Shown: positions 1-7,803 of the stretch, piece by piece
How positions within the stretch are numbered: the first letter of the stretch is position 1
Layout of the letters: every line of letters starts with the position of its first letter
DNA from: Candidatus Thorarchaeota archaeon
GTDB lineage: Archaea > Asgardarchaeota > Thorarchaeia > Thorarchaeales > Thorarchaeaceae
Reading direction: 5' to 3'
NCBI GenBank assembly: GCA_003345595.1
Contig: PRDI01000040.1
Location: 1 to 39,292 of the forward strand
DNA: 39,292 bases
Notes under the pieces: model-generated
The model's input: only the letters and a program-made list of their open reading frames with translations
Told to the model about the DNA's origin: nothing
Database searches by the model: none
Translations under genes and position numbers: made by a program

Positions 1-239
1 GGCAACTCTTCCTCAAGCGGCCATGACTTCTCGTCCTTGCAGTAGCTGACTTCACAGCACTCAAAGGAAATGACCTCCGGCCACTCGACGTCGAACAACG
101 CTTGATAGGTTCGCCCCTTCTTCTGTCTGGGAAGCACGAACCTTACTCCCTTCGGGCCAATCTTGAGCTCCCCTACCGTCTCGCTGTATGGATCCACTCC
201 GACATATTCGAATTCAGTCAGGTCTAGGTCTCTAGACAA
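1..239 (-). CDS. Unknown protein, N-terminal part only
   Basis: An open frame enters from the left edge on the minus strand and is read for 79 codons without a stop. I place the start at a TTG whose first base is at 239, because a GGTGA ribosome site lies 9 nt upstream and an in-frame TGA just before it excludes a longer N-terminus. The peptide begins MSRDLDLTEFEYVGVDP and contains a stretch VRFVLPRQKKGRTYQALFDV, then a cysteine-containing segment (ECCEVSYC). The mix of short beta-like strands and charged turns suggests a soluble globular protein. The two close cysteine pairs could bind metal, but this is a guess. I do not recognise the family. The C-terminus lies outside the window. Confidence 0.5.
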   Translation of the reverse strand, partial: MSRDLDLTEFEYVGVDPYSETVGELKIGPKGVRFVLPRQKKGRTYQALFDVEWPEVISFECCEVSYCKDEKSWPLEEEL

Positions 240-406
240 CTTGTCAATTCACCCTAGTGCAGTCAGTCGTACTGGACTATCGTGGTTTCGATGGCCGCAG
301 ACGCTTCGCCCGTCCAACTCTTAAACGAGTCGGTCATCATGGATTCACGAAACACAAGCGTTAACTGCATTTCGATTTAGCTGGCAGTCCAAGAGGATCG
401 CCTGCA

Positions 407-1114
407 ATGAGCAAACGCCCAAGGAAAGAAAAGGTATCTTCCGAAACGGATCTGGAGAGTTTCGAGCTCGACCCGTCTGAACTCAATCTGAAGTGGAGCA
501 GGAACCTGATAACGGTGTTTGACGCATACCGTATCCATAGATGCTACGACTTGACGTTCATAGAAAGGGCAGTGGGAAAAGGTGATGTGCCCCGAACGTT
601 CATACGTCAATGGCCAACCGTCAGGTTAGTGCTACACAAGTTTGCGTCTGTCGGGCCCGATTTACCCGGTGTGCAGATGTACATGGTGCGGCGTCAGAGG
701 ATACAGTTTACATTCCTAGTCCTCTTGACTTTCGCGCTACCTCTTGTAATTATTCCCTGGGTGTTCCGTATTCCTAATCTCGAATGGTTCACGACACCTT
801 TCCTGCTAGTCACAGTGGCCGCATTGCTCGTTTCTGTATTCGCGCAGGGGTGGTATAATCGCAAGGTGTCTTGGGTCATCTTCTACTACATTGAGAACAA
901 TCCGGATCTGCTCGCCAAGGAACGTGAGTATCTCAAGAAATGGGTTCAGCTTCTCATCTGGCACACGTCAAGATTGATACGTAAGAGTGAACTGAAACCC
1001 GAGAAGCAACTGGTCAAGTTCTATAACGATGACTACGATGGAATCATCGTCTTGAAAGAGCCTAAAGGCCTCAGAAAGCACTACGAGATAAAACTCGATA
1101 CAGGCAGGGCATGA
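407..1114 (+). CDS. Two-TM membrane protein of unknown function
   Basis: A 235-residue protein with a basic, charged N-terminal cytoplasmic region (about residues 1-98), two adjacent hydrophobic segments (about 101-121 and 128-148) separated by a short loop, and a basic C-terminal region of about 85 residues. This gives a hairpin topology with both soluble parts on the same side, presumably the cytoplasm because of the many Lys and Arg. The start is ATG with a GAGG site 10 nt upstream. It is transcribed away from the partial gene at the left edge and converges on the DUF917 gene. I do not recognise a family. The middle of the N-terminal region (FDAYRIHRCYDLTFIERAV) looks like folded helices rather than a linker. 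Confidence 0.75.
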   Translation: MSKRPRKEKVSSETDLESFELDPSELNLKWSRNLITVFDAYRIHRCYDLTFIERAVGKGDVPRTFIRQWPTVRLVLHKFASVGPDLPGVQMYMVRRQRIQFTFLVLLTFALPLVIIPWVFRIPNLEWFTTPFLLVTVAALLVSVFAQGWYNRKVSWVIFYYIENNPDLLAKEREYLKKWVQLLIWHTSRLIRKSELKPEKQLVKFYNDDYDGIIVLKEPKGLRKHYEIKLDTGRA

Positions 1115-1163
1115 CCAGCTCGAAGAGCAGTGCCCATCTAGCAGCGAAAACGGAGACAGAGAA

Positions 1164-1194
1164 GAGGCCAGAACAGCAGTAGCTGTCTGACCTC
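1164..1194. terminator. Hairpin at a convergent gene junction
   Basis: Inverted repeat with outer arms GAGG (1164-1167) and CCTC (1191-1194), inner arms ACAGC and GCTGT, and a short bulge. It lies between the stop of the two-TM gene and the stop of the first DUF917 gene, so it could end transcripts from both sides. Activity is inferred only from position and folding. Confidence 0.35.
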
Positions 1195-1202
1195 TCGTCA
1201 TC

Positions 1203-2324
1203 CTATACAAGACTCTCTATCGGCTTGAATGTGATGTCAAACCCAAAGTGTTTGGGTCCTAGTACCTCAAGTCCTCTGGGCTCACGAAATATGGGAACAC
1301 TCTTCATTCCGACTACACAGACTCTGCGACCATTTTCAAGGTCAGTGTTCGTTATCGGCTCGCCTGATTTCTCGTCGATTATCTCAATCAGATCGGGGCT
1401 GGTCACCCAAGGTTTGCCATCGAGCCAAGACGCATGATTCTCATTCTTGAACCATATCCTCAACTCAGTTCCCGGTTTGATGCCACTGCCCTTAATCGTG
1501 GTTTCGCCCCACATGTAACCCTCACGACTCTCCCACTTCTTGCTGACGACTGTCCCTCTGAACAAGATCCATCCTCCTATGCTCTCGACAATCTTGGCCG
1601 CAGGATCGTCGCCTGACGCATGACTCTCACGAATCATCTTACCGACCTTGTATGCCTTAGAGAGAGTTCCGGGGATGATTGCGCGACGGAAGTCACTCCC
1701 CTTCACAGGAAAGGCAACGTTGCCTAGTCGACCCCAGGCAACCTCACTCAATGCCTTCGAGAGGCGTTCGCCCATCTCATAGTTGATGACTCGTGGGACT
1801 ATGCTCCGGTTTCCAAACCAATCAACAAGGGCCATCGGAGTCATGGAGTAGCCTAACACACAGACAGTATTCTGAGAGATCTCTGGCACTGCTCTTCCAG
1901 AGTAATCACCATCAACGCATGGAATCCCGTGCTTCACTGCGGCATCGATTGGCGCTGGCGTGTTCACTCCTCCAAGTTCAAAAGGTGCAGTTGCAGCGAA
2001 CTTCACGCCCATGTGCTTCTCAAGCATTGCAAGCCCCTCATCCAGCTCCTTTCCGTAATAGTCCCAAGGCCACCTCCGCCTGAGCTTCTCAATCTCTGGT
2101 GTCGGTGGAGCGATCGTTCCTGAATAGTATGGGCACGCAACCCAATCTCCCTCCTTCACCTTGCTGACATCTACAACCTCTATCTTCTTCCCAGCATCCA
2201 TATGCGGGTACAACATGTCTAGACCGATTTTTCTCGAGCCGCCGCCGCCAGTCCCAAAGAACGAGCAGCCCGCAGCCAGATCTTCAACATCCGTTCGGGT
2301 CTTTAGTGTAAGGGTCACCTGCAT
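1203..2324 (-). CDS. DUF917 (S-methyl-thiohydantoin desulfurase-type) protein, copy 1
   Basis: A 373-residue protein of the DUF917 family (Pfam now names it the S-Me-THD domain), often found with hydantoinase/oxoprolinase and hydantoin racemase genes. The glycine-rich motif GTGGGG lies at residues 24-29 and the family signature FELGGVNT near residue 117, followed by the conserved DGDYSGRAVPE stretch. Length is normal for a full two-domain member, and no signal peptide is visible. The exact reaction is not established for most members; processing of cyclic amides or thiohydantoins is the usual assumption. A second, clearly diverged copy lies at 4521-5639 on the other strand and shares GTGGGG and FELGG-NT. 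It stands alone as a transcript, with its own TATA-like box and a hairpin between it and the upstream metallophosphoesterase. Confidence 0.85.
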   Translation of the reverse strand: MQVTLTLKTRTDVEDLAAGCSFFGTGGGGSRKIGLDMLYPHMDAGKKIEVVDVSKVKEGDWVACPYYSGTIAPPTPEIEKLRRRWPWDYYGKELDEGLAMLEKHMGVKFAATAPFELGGVNTPAPIDAAVKHGIPCVDGDYSGRAVPEISQNTVCVLGYSMTPMALVDWFGNRSIVPRVINYEMGERLSKALSEVAWGRLGNVAFPVKGSDFRRAIIPGTLSKAYKVGKMIRESHASGDDPAAKIVESIGGWILFRGTVVSKKWESREGYMWGETTIKGSGIKPGTELRIWFKNENHASWLDGKPWVTSPDLIEIIDEKSGEPITNTDLENGRRVCVVGMKSVPIFREPRGLEVLGPKHFGFDITFKPIESLV

Positions 2325-2330
2325 TAACCA

Positions 2331-2358
2331 CCTTTAACCGATATGCCCCGCCTTTAAC
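2331..2358 (-). promoter_or_regulatory. Two direct repeats, 20 bp apart, before DUF917 copy 1
   Basis: The octamer CCTTTAAC occurs at 2331-2338 and again at 2351-2358, exactly 20 bp apart, with matching flanks (CCACCTTTAACCG and CCGCCTTTAACTG). They sit between the predicted TATA box and the start codon on the minus strand. The copy near the gene (read as GTTAAAGGTGG) also provides the ribosome site. A two-turn spacing fits a dimeric regulator, but the similarity may partly be two purine-rich ribosome-like sites. Confidence 0.3.
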
Positions 2359-2363
2359 TGTCC

Positions 2364-2376
2364 AGTATTTATTCTC
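2364..2376 (-). promoter_or_regulatory. TATA-like box for DUF917 copy 1
   Basis: On the minus strand the sequence reads GAGAATAAATACT, an A/T-rich archaeal TATA-like element about 45 nt before the ATG at 2324. It predicts transcription start near 2343. Confidence 0.4.
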
Positions 2377-2490
2377 GATGGAGTAGACCGAGGCAAGACG
2401 ACTCGGATGAATGACGGCTGAAATGGAACGGCTACAGCGACAAAACCCAGAGCTGCTACACAGATTCAAACGGGAAAAGGAAAGAGAAGA

Positions 2491-2514
2491 CGGGAAGTGC
2501 AGCTACACTTCCCG
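2491..2514 (-). terminator. Hairpin terminator after the metallophosphoesterase
   Basis: Perfect 9-bp stem (CGGGAAGTG at 2491-2499 with CACTTCCCG at 2506-2514) around a 6-nt loop. On the minus strand it follows the metallophosphoesterase stop by about 17 nt and is followed by a pyrimidine-rich tract (TCTTCTCTTTCCTTTTCCC). This is the strongest stem seen between genes in the window. Confidence 0.55.
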
Positions 2515-2530
2515 ATGATGATCAGGAATC

Positions 2531-3466
2531 CTACAGCTCGACACGGCTCGCCTGAGCTTTCCCGTCATCAAGATTTATAATGAAACCCTTAAGGATTCCC
2601 TCTCTGTATTCTGAACCAGGATTGATGCAGAGAGTCCTTCCGATACTACTGAAGCCTACCGATTCGTGTATGTGTCCATGCATACTGAGAAGCGGCTGAT
2701 ACTTCTCAATGACCGCTCGGACGGATTTGCTGCCCACCGGTCCCGAAATCTCCATCGCTCCTGCCTTGGAGATGGAATGGTCACTTCTGAGAGTTGGTGC
2801 GGTGTCTAGTCCTGAATCAAAAGGTGGGTCGTGGAAATTGCACAACAAGTTCGTGTGGTCATTGACCCTTGCAAACTCCTCTTCCAGCTTGACCATCAGT
2901 TGATCATCGGGACATTCCCGGAAGGTGGTCCAAGGAGTTGAACTGACCCATTCTAGGCTTATCAACGGATAGCCATGAACGTCGACAACTCTCTTCAGAG
3001 GGTAAATGATTCTCGGATGATTCTTGATGACATCGTCAATCACCCAATCATCGTCATTTCCGGGATTGACTATGACATCAACCTCTTTCGGTATTTTTTC
3101 CGCTGCCATGTCAAGCCACTCAGCGATACGATCTTTCATCAGCTTCCCAAAGAGTTCCTTCACCTCTCCTTGTTTCTCTTTGAGCTCCTCGAACTTGTCA
3201 GACGTGATGATGATAGGATAGAACCCTTCATCCTTTGTGAATTTGACGAAGTTGTCCAAGTCCTTCTGCTTCTTGATCGTCTTCTTGCTACCGTGTGGGT
3301 TCGCGTACCACCGGTCTTCTTTCTCCTTGATTATGGGCATGATGGCTTTTCCAGTCAAATCTCCGCACATCATTGCCACATCTGCCTTGAAGACCTGAGG
3401 AGCGCGACACATCTTCTCCCAAGTCTGCTGGCTGCCGTGAGGGTCACATGCATGAAAAATCCTCAT
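2531..3466 (-). CDS. Calcineurin-like metallophosphoesterase
   Basis: A 311-residue phosphoesterase of the calcineurin-like fold, expected to bind two metal ions and hydrolyse a phosphomono- or diester. Visible motifs: D8-P-H10 near the N-terminus, G35-D36, G136-N137-D138, H212 in FHDPP, and the C-terminal H263-G-H265-I-H267. The GN(H/D) motif has Asp rather than the usual His after Asn (GNDD), which occurs in some archaeal families but may change catalysis. An insertion rich in Lys and Glu (about residues 43-125) separates the second and third motifs and probably forms a helical cap. No signal peptide, so it should be cytosolic. The ATG start has an AGGTGA site 9 nt upstream. Substrate unknown. 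Confidence 0.85.
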   Translation of the reverse strand: MRIFHACDPHGSQQTWEKMCRAPQVFKADVAMMCGDLTGKAIMPIIKEKEDRWYANPHGSKKTIKKQKDLDNFVKFTKDEGFYPIIITSDKFEELKEKQGEVKELFGKLMKDRIAEWLDMAAEKIPKEVDVIVNPGNDDDWVIDDVIKNHPRIIYPLKRVVDVHGYPLISLEWVSSTPWTTFRECPDDQLMVKLEEEFARVNDHTNLLCNFHDPPFDSGLDTAPTLRSDHSISKAGAMEISGPVGSKSVRAVIEKYQPLLSMHGHIHESVGFSSIGRTLCINPGSEYREGILKGFIINLDDGKAQASRVEL

Positions 3467-3614
3467 GTCAGTACTTCACCTATTCCTAGTGCGACTCTTC
3501 TTGCGAGTACGCTACGCGTGAGGCTCCTCAGGCCATTTAAGAATTTAATGGTATAGGGCCGTTCCTCCTGCTTAATTCCGCGTGGAGAGTGGGACTCCAT
3601 TGGTCCAGTCGATA

Positions 3615-3623
3615 GATATTAAA
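3615..3623 (+). promoter_or_regulatory. TATA-like box for the 3678-6457 operon
   Basis: GATATTAAA lies about 60 nt before the ATG at 3678, giving a predicted transcription start near 3645 and a leader of about 30 nt that carries the GTGAGG ribosome site. Confidence 0.4.
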
Positions 3624-3677
3624 GTGGATTCTCTCCGGACTCACCAAGAGCGCTCAGAAAAAGCGTGAGGAATCCGA

Positions 3678-4496
3678 ATGCCTGGCAAGTACGGCGAGAT
3701 TCTCAGTGACCTCATGCAGGAAGCATTGAGGATCCAGAAGGCAGCTCAAGAGAATGGTCTGGTTCTTCGGGTCATGGGATGCATTGCCTACAGAATCAAG
3801 AGCCCCCAATACATAGAGTTGCACAAAGCGATGGGGAGAGAGATCACTGACATTGACTTCATGAGTTACTACAAGCAGCGAAACAAGATCATTGACCTCT
3901 TTCGCGACGATCTCGGGTATCAATATATCCCACCGGGCTTCGCTCGTGCCACGAATCTTCGCGACCTGTTCATAAACCCCAACACCGGCGGCAAGGTCGA
4001 TGTGTTCTATGACATGCTTGACTTCTGCCACAATATCGACTTCAAGAAGCACGACAGGCTTAGCTTGGACAATCCTACAATAACCCTTGGTGACCTCTTT
4101 CTTGAGAAAGCTCAGATAGTTGAACTCAATGCAAAAGACCTGAAGGACATGGTGATTACCTTCCTTGCGAATGATGTGGGCGAGACAGATGACGACTCTT
4201 TGGTGAACGGGTTTTACATCAGCTCACTTCTGCATGATGATTGGGGATTCTACCACACGGTCACTACGAACTTGAAGAAGCTACTTGATTTTGTGCCTAC
4301 TCTTGACTTACTGTCCCAGGAACAGAAGGACTTAGTGCTTTCTCGGGCTCAGAGACTGCTCAAGATAATCGATGACACGCCGAAGACAGGCGGCTGGAAG
4401 CGAAGAGCAGCCATTGGCACGAAGCAGCGTTGGTACAAGTTTGTTCATTCCATGGAAGGGACGCGGGACGCGGGCGGACAGGCTTCCAAGTGTTGA
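3678..4496 (+). CDS. Nucleotidyltransferase-fold protein (AbiEii-like)
   Basis: A 272-residue protein whose first half follows the polymerase-beta-type nucleotidyltransferase pattern: a helix then VMGCIAYRI (residues 32-40), in place of the usual GG-x-A segment, TDIDFM with D58 and D60, and KVDVF with D108 as the third acidic residue. The segment VELNAKDLKDMVITFL near residue 155 also matches the helical region of AbiEii/AbiGii-like proteins. The catalytic triad is complete, so activity is plausible, but the first Gly of the canonical motif is replaced. The ATG has a GTGAGG site 7 nt upstream. It is the first gene of a likely operon with DUF917 copy 2 (24-nt gap) and a racemase. No antitoxin-like gene is adjacent, so I do not call it a toxin. 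Substrate unknown. Confidence 0.65.
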   Translation: MPGKYGEILSDLMQEALRIQKAAQENGLVLRVMGCIAYRIKSPQYIELHKAMGREITDIDFMSYYKQRNKIIDLFRDDLGYQYIPPGFARATNLRDLFINPNTGGKVDVFYDMLDFCHNIDFKKHDRLSLDNPTITLGDLFLEKAQIVELNAKDLKDMVITFLANDVGETDDDSLVNGFYISSLLHDDWGFYHTVTTNLKKLLDFVPTLDLLSQEQKDLVLSRAQRLLKIIDDTPKTGGWKRRAAIGTKQRWYKFVHSMEGTRDAGGQASKC

Positions 4497-4520
4497 TAGA
4501 TTCGTAAGGGAGTGTTGTAC

Positions 4521-5639
4521 ATGAAGCTTACAAAACAGAATGCGTACGACATGCTCACCGGAGTTGGTATCCTTGGCACAGGAGGCGGCGGAGACCCTGT
4601 TGGGTTCGGAAAGCCGCTCGTTGACTGGGATTACGGCAAAGGCCGGATTTACGAAATCACAGATCCCAAGGACATCAAGGACGATGCGTTCATAGTATGC
4701 GGTGGCTATATGGGATCAGTAAAGGCATTCACTTCGGTTGGCGACATGCTTGAGAAGTGGGAGAAGAGATTCGAACTCTACGAGGTCACTAAGATAACCG
4801 AGAAGATGACCGGCAAGAAAGTCAATCACGTTGTTCCTTTTGAACTCGGCGGACTGAACACCACAGTAATGCTCTCGATGGCGACCAGAGCTGGCATAAC
4901 TTCGGTAGACGGTGATGGCCTCGGGCGGTCAGCTCCCGAAAGCCAGATGATATCCTTCGTGGGTTACGGTATATCTCTCTGTCCGATGCCTGTTGTCACC
5001 AAGGGAGGCAGCATTGTGATCGTGCAGCAAGCCAGCATCCCCGCGCTTGCAGACGAGATAGGCAGGTTCGCTGTCGTGCAGGATGGTGGAGCTGGAGCCA
5101 ACAATCACTATTACCAGACTGGAGCGCAGCTCAAAAAGAGCGTCGTCGCGAACAGCATTACCAAGTCAATACATCTTGGAGAAACCATCCGCGACGCCAA
5201 CGCTAGCCACAAGAATCCAATCGATGCATTCCTTAGCGTGATGGGTGGTCGAGTCCTCACCACAGGGACCGTTAAGGAGGTCAAGGGAGAGGACCGTGCA
5301 GGACACTGGCACGTTCTTGTCACGATAAAGCCTGAGGACATAAAAGGCAAGTTCCAGATTGTGGTCAAGAATGAGTATATGTGCGCACTGTGTGATGACA
5401 AGCCCATCGTCATGTTCCCAGACCTCATTTGCATGCACGACCCCAAGACTGGGCATGGCATCATGAGCTCTGATCTTAAGGAAGGTCTACGCGTGACTGT
5501 GACGGCCCTCCCCGCTCCCGAGAGAGTGCGGTTTGCAGGAAACACAGACATAGGTCGAAAAGCATTCGGACCAGAGAGGTACGGACACCCCGAACTCCAA
5601 TACAAGCCAATAGAAGAAATCATAAAGAACCTCCATTGA
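4521..5639 (+). CDS. DUF917 (S-methyl-thiohydantoin desulfurase-type) protein, copy 2
   Basis: A 372-residue DUF917 protein with GTGGGG at about residues 19-24 and FELGGLNT near residue 114, followed by DGDGLGRSAPE. The same landmarks occur in copy 1 at 1203-2324, but most of the sequence differs, so the two are old paralogues rather than a recent duplication. I choose the ATG at 4521 over an in-frame GTG at 4512, because the AAGGG site at 4506-4510 is well spaced (10 nt) only for the ATG. It sits between a nucleotidyltransferase-fold gene and an Asp/Glu/hydantoin racemase on the same strand. DUF917 next to a racemase is a recurrent arrangement and supports a role in breakdown of hydantoin-like rings. 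Substrate is inferred only. Confidence 0.85.
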   Translation: MKLTKQNAYDMLTGVGILGTGGGGDPVGFGKPLVDWDYGKGRIYEITDPKDIKDDAFIVCGGYMGSVKAFTSVGDMLEKWEKRFELYEVTKITEKMTGKKVNHVVPFELGGLNTTVMLSMATRAGITSVDGDGLGRSAPESQMISFVGYGISLCPMPVVTKGGSIVIVQQASIPALADEIGRFAVVQDGGAGANNHYYQTGAQLKKSVVANSITKSIHLGETIRDANASHKNPIDAFLSVMGGRVLTTGTVKEVKGEDRAGHWHVLVTIKPEDIKGKFQIVVKNEYMCALCDDKPIVMFPDLICMHDPKTGHGIMSSDLKEGLRVTVTALPAPERVRFAGNTDIGRKAFGPERYGHPELQYKPIEEIIKNLH

Positions 5640-5692
5640 GCCCAGACACTTCGGATATAAGCTTCGAAACGAGCCGGGCTGGGTGATCAGAC

Positions 5693-6457
5693 TTGAAGCG
5701 AATCGCACTCATCGGCGTGACTGGTGTTGACTGGTGGATCGACCCAAAGAAGAAGAACTTCGTACGTGCAGTCACCCCGCCGGGCTTCGTCTGTGAGAAC
5801 ATGCATGCTAGGTTCGGCACTCACAGTCTGGAGTCAAACTCGGACGAGGCCTACAACGCTCCCTTCATCCTTGAGCAGGTCGTTCTAGCGAATAAGGAGG
5901 GAATGGACGCAATTGTGATCGACTGCGCCTGCGATCCCATACTCGACGCGGCGAGAGAAGTGTCGGCCATTCCTGTTGTGGGTCCCAGAAAGGCAGCCCT
6001 CCATCTCGCATTGACCCTCGGCACGAAGTTCACCATCATAACAGTTCAGGGTCCTTCCCTGATGAAATGCATGGAGTCTGGCGTCCGTAAAGAGGGCCTG
6101 GAAGCGTTTTGTGCAAGCGTCAGGTATCTGAAGATGCCAGTACTTGAGATCGCCAAGCGGCCGGAAGAAGCACAGGTGGAACTGCTGGCAGTCTGCAAGC
6201 AAGCTGTGCTCGAAGACGGAGCAGATGTAATTGTACTAGGGTGTACAGGGCTATCACATGAAGTGGACCTCAAGCCGATCATGGTCGAGGTGGGGGTTCC
6301 GGTACTCGACCCGTTCGTTGTGGCTGTTAGGACTGCCGCCATGTTGGTTGATGCCGGCATCTCTCACAGCAAGATTGCCTATCCTCTACCTCCAAGGAAG
6401 TCCATTGTTGAGGACCCCAGCTTGAAGGGTGCTTTCGATCGAATCCTCCGAGAATAG
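5693..6457 (+). CDS. Asp/Glu/hydantoin racemase family protein
   Basis: A 254-residue protein of the Asp/Glu/hydantoin racemase superfamily, cofactor-independent enzymes that use two cysteines to remove and return a proton at a chiral carbon. Both cysteines are visible: C78 in IDCACDP and C184 in the signature LGCTGLS. The two-lobed pattern (start IALIGVTG, second lobe near VVGPRKAALHLAL) is typical. Start is TTG with a GGTGAT site 5 nt upstream. It follows DUF917 copy 2 by 53 nt and is probably in the same transcript. Allantoin/hydantoin racemases of this type supply one enantiomer to a ring-opening or desulfurising enzyme, which fits the neighbouring DUF917 protein. Maleate isomerase-like activity is an alternative. 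Confidence 0.8.
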   Translation: MKRIALIGVTGVDWWIDPKKKNFVRAVTPPGFVCENMHARFGTHSLESNSDEAYNAPFILEQVVLANKEGMDAIVIDCACDPILDAAREVSAIPVVGPRKAALHLALTLGTKFTIITVQGPSLMKCMESGVRKEGLEAFCASVRYLKMPVLEIAKRPEEAQVELLAVCKQAVLEDGADVIVLGCTGLSHEVDLKPIMVEVGVPVLDPFVVAVRTAAMLVDAGISHSKIAYPLPPRKSIVEDPSLKGAFDRILRE

Positions 6458-6489
6458 GGAATTGAGGATTTCCGGTTCTGTTCTTCTTG

Positions 6490-7803
6490 CTACTGACTGG
6501 ATGTGGGGCGTTTTCTCAGGAGCACTACAATTGCCACAGAACTCAGAAGCCCAAACACCATTGTTGCGAAGTAGGGGAGTGCCAGACCGAAAGTTCCGAC
6601 CCAACCCCCCGCAATCGGTCCGACAAAGAAGCCGACACCAGCCAGGCTTTCTACGATCCCCGCATGGGCACCCTTCTCCTTCTGTGTCGCGGATACTACT
6701 GAATACAGAGCCCCCAAGTAGGTAAATCCGGCTCCAATCCCGCACAAGACCATAGCCACTGCGAAGAGCGCCATGTCTGTGAAGAATGAAAGGGGAACCA
6801 TAGAAACAGTGATCAGAAATGCCCCTGTGGTAATCACAGTGCCCATTTGTTCATGAGGAAGTCTGGAGCAGAGGATGAATGCCAGCGTGCGTGCGACGTT
6901 CCAGACCAAAAGCAGGTATCCAAAGTCCTGTGTACTGAAACCTGGAAGGCCGCTGATATAGCTCGGGAACAACGCCAGCAAGACCGTCGATACGAACCCG
7001 AAAAGCATGAGCGAGATATACGATGCTAGGAATCTGGGACTCGTCTTCTGCCCTCTGGCACGTCCAGTAGCTCCAACCCAGTCATCTTGATCCGGCAGTG
7101 AACCCGACTTGGCGCTATCTTGTGCCGAAGTCGCGTCAACTCGATAGTCCTGAATACTGACTGCAATGATGCCCAGAACTAAGAACTCGACGGCTAGAAC
7201 GACGTAGATGCTGGACGTATTCCCAAAGCTTGCTGCCATGAAGGCGATTACGTAGGGGCTCATTATCATGCCCGCACTCCAAGATGTCGAGAAGTTGCCC
7301 AAGACAGCCGCCTGGCCCTGTGGGCAGAGCTCAGCGACCATGCCTTCAATGGTCGGGTTGAACAGTCCGAAGAACAGCCCCTCCAGTGCCCTGATGATGA
7401 TCAGGTGCATAGGCATAATGAAGGGCTGAGGATAGAGGAAGAGAACTGCAATGTATGCCATAACGGCGATGAGAAGCGATTTCCGTCTGCCGATTCGGTC
7501 TGACACTTTCCCACCGACTGCTGGAGAGAACATATACACGAGCCCATAGCTGCCCATTGCCCAACCCATTTCGTAAGGTGTTGCGTGTAGCTGGCCTGCA
7601 TACCAAGATGCAAAGATTTCTGTCACTCCAATTGAAAACGTAGACAGGAAAGTGACGAGGTAGGCAATTATCCTGATGCGCTTCTTAGCTGAGTCGGACA
7701 GACACTGCTTTGTCGACAGATTTGGTACCATCTCTTGCTCCATCAACTGCATCTCACACTCAATGTTTGGCCAGTATTGATGCCGATTCGGTGGTCCGTT
7801 CAA
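6490..7803 (-). CDS. Major facilitator superfamily transporter
   Basis: A protein of up to 437 residues with about 12 membrane segments in two sets of six, separated by a hydrophilic loop near residues 225-255 (RVDATSAQDSAKSG). The MFS motif between segments 2 and 3 is clear: GGKVSDRIGRRKS at about residues 97-109. The ORF starts at a TTG whose codon overlaps the stop of the upstream oxidoreductase, giving translational coupling. Nearby internal ATGs (for example M18, M21 and M25) could equally be used, since the first 40 residues are polar and lie before the first membrane segment. It likely moves a small organic substrate or product of the neighbouring enzymes. The substrate cannot be read from sequence. 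Confidence 0.85.
   Translation of the reverse strand: MNGPPNRHQYWPNIECEMQLMEQEMVPNLSTKQCLSDSAKKRIRIIAYLVTFLSTFSIGVTEIFASWYAGQLHATPYEMGWAMGSYGLVYMFSPAVGGKVSDRIGRRKSLLIAVMAYIAVLFLYPQPFIMPMHLIIIRALEGLFFGLFNPTIEGMVAELCPQGQAAVLGNFSTSWSAGMIMSPYVIAFMAASFGNTSSIYVVLAVEFLVLGIIAVSIQDYRVDATSAQDSAKSGSLPDQDDWVGATGRARGQKTSPRFLASYISLMLFGFVSTVLLALFPSYISGLPGFSTQDFGYLLLVWNVARTLAFILCSRLPHEQMGTVITTGAFLITVSMVPLSFFTDMALFAVAMVLCGIGAGFTYLGALYSVVSATQKEKGAHAGIVESLAGVGFFVGPIAGGWVGTFGLALPYFATMVFGLLSSVAIVVLLRKRPTSSQ

Noticed and set aside
2411..2518. Small 35-codon frame MTAEMERLQRQNPELLHRF... in the gap before DUF917 copy 1
   Set aside because: Helical-looking, but no well-spaced ribosome site, and it overlaps the strong hairpin that is better read as a terminator.
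2975..3556. 193-codon plus-strand frame opposite the metallophosphoesterase
   Set aside because: Shadow of a gene with intact metal-binding motifs; its composition (Leu and Arg rich) is typical of antisense reading.
3678..4496. Type IV toxin-antitoxin (AbiE) system
   Set aside because: Only the nucleotidyltransferase-like half is present; no AbiEi-like regulator is adjacent.
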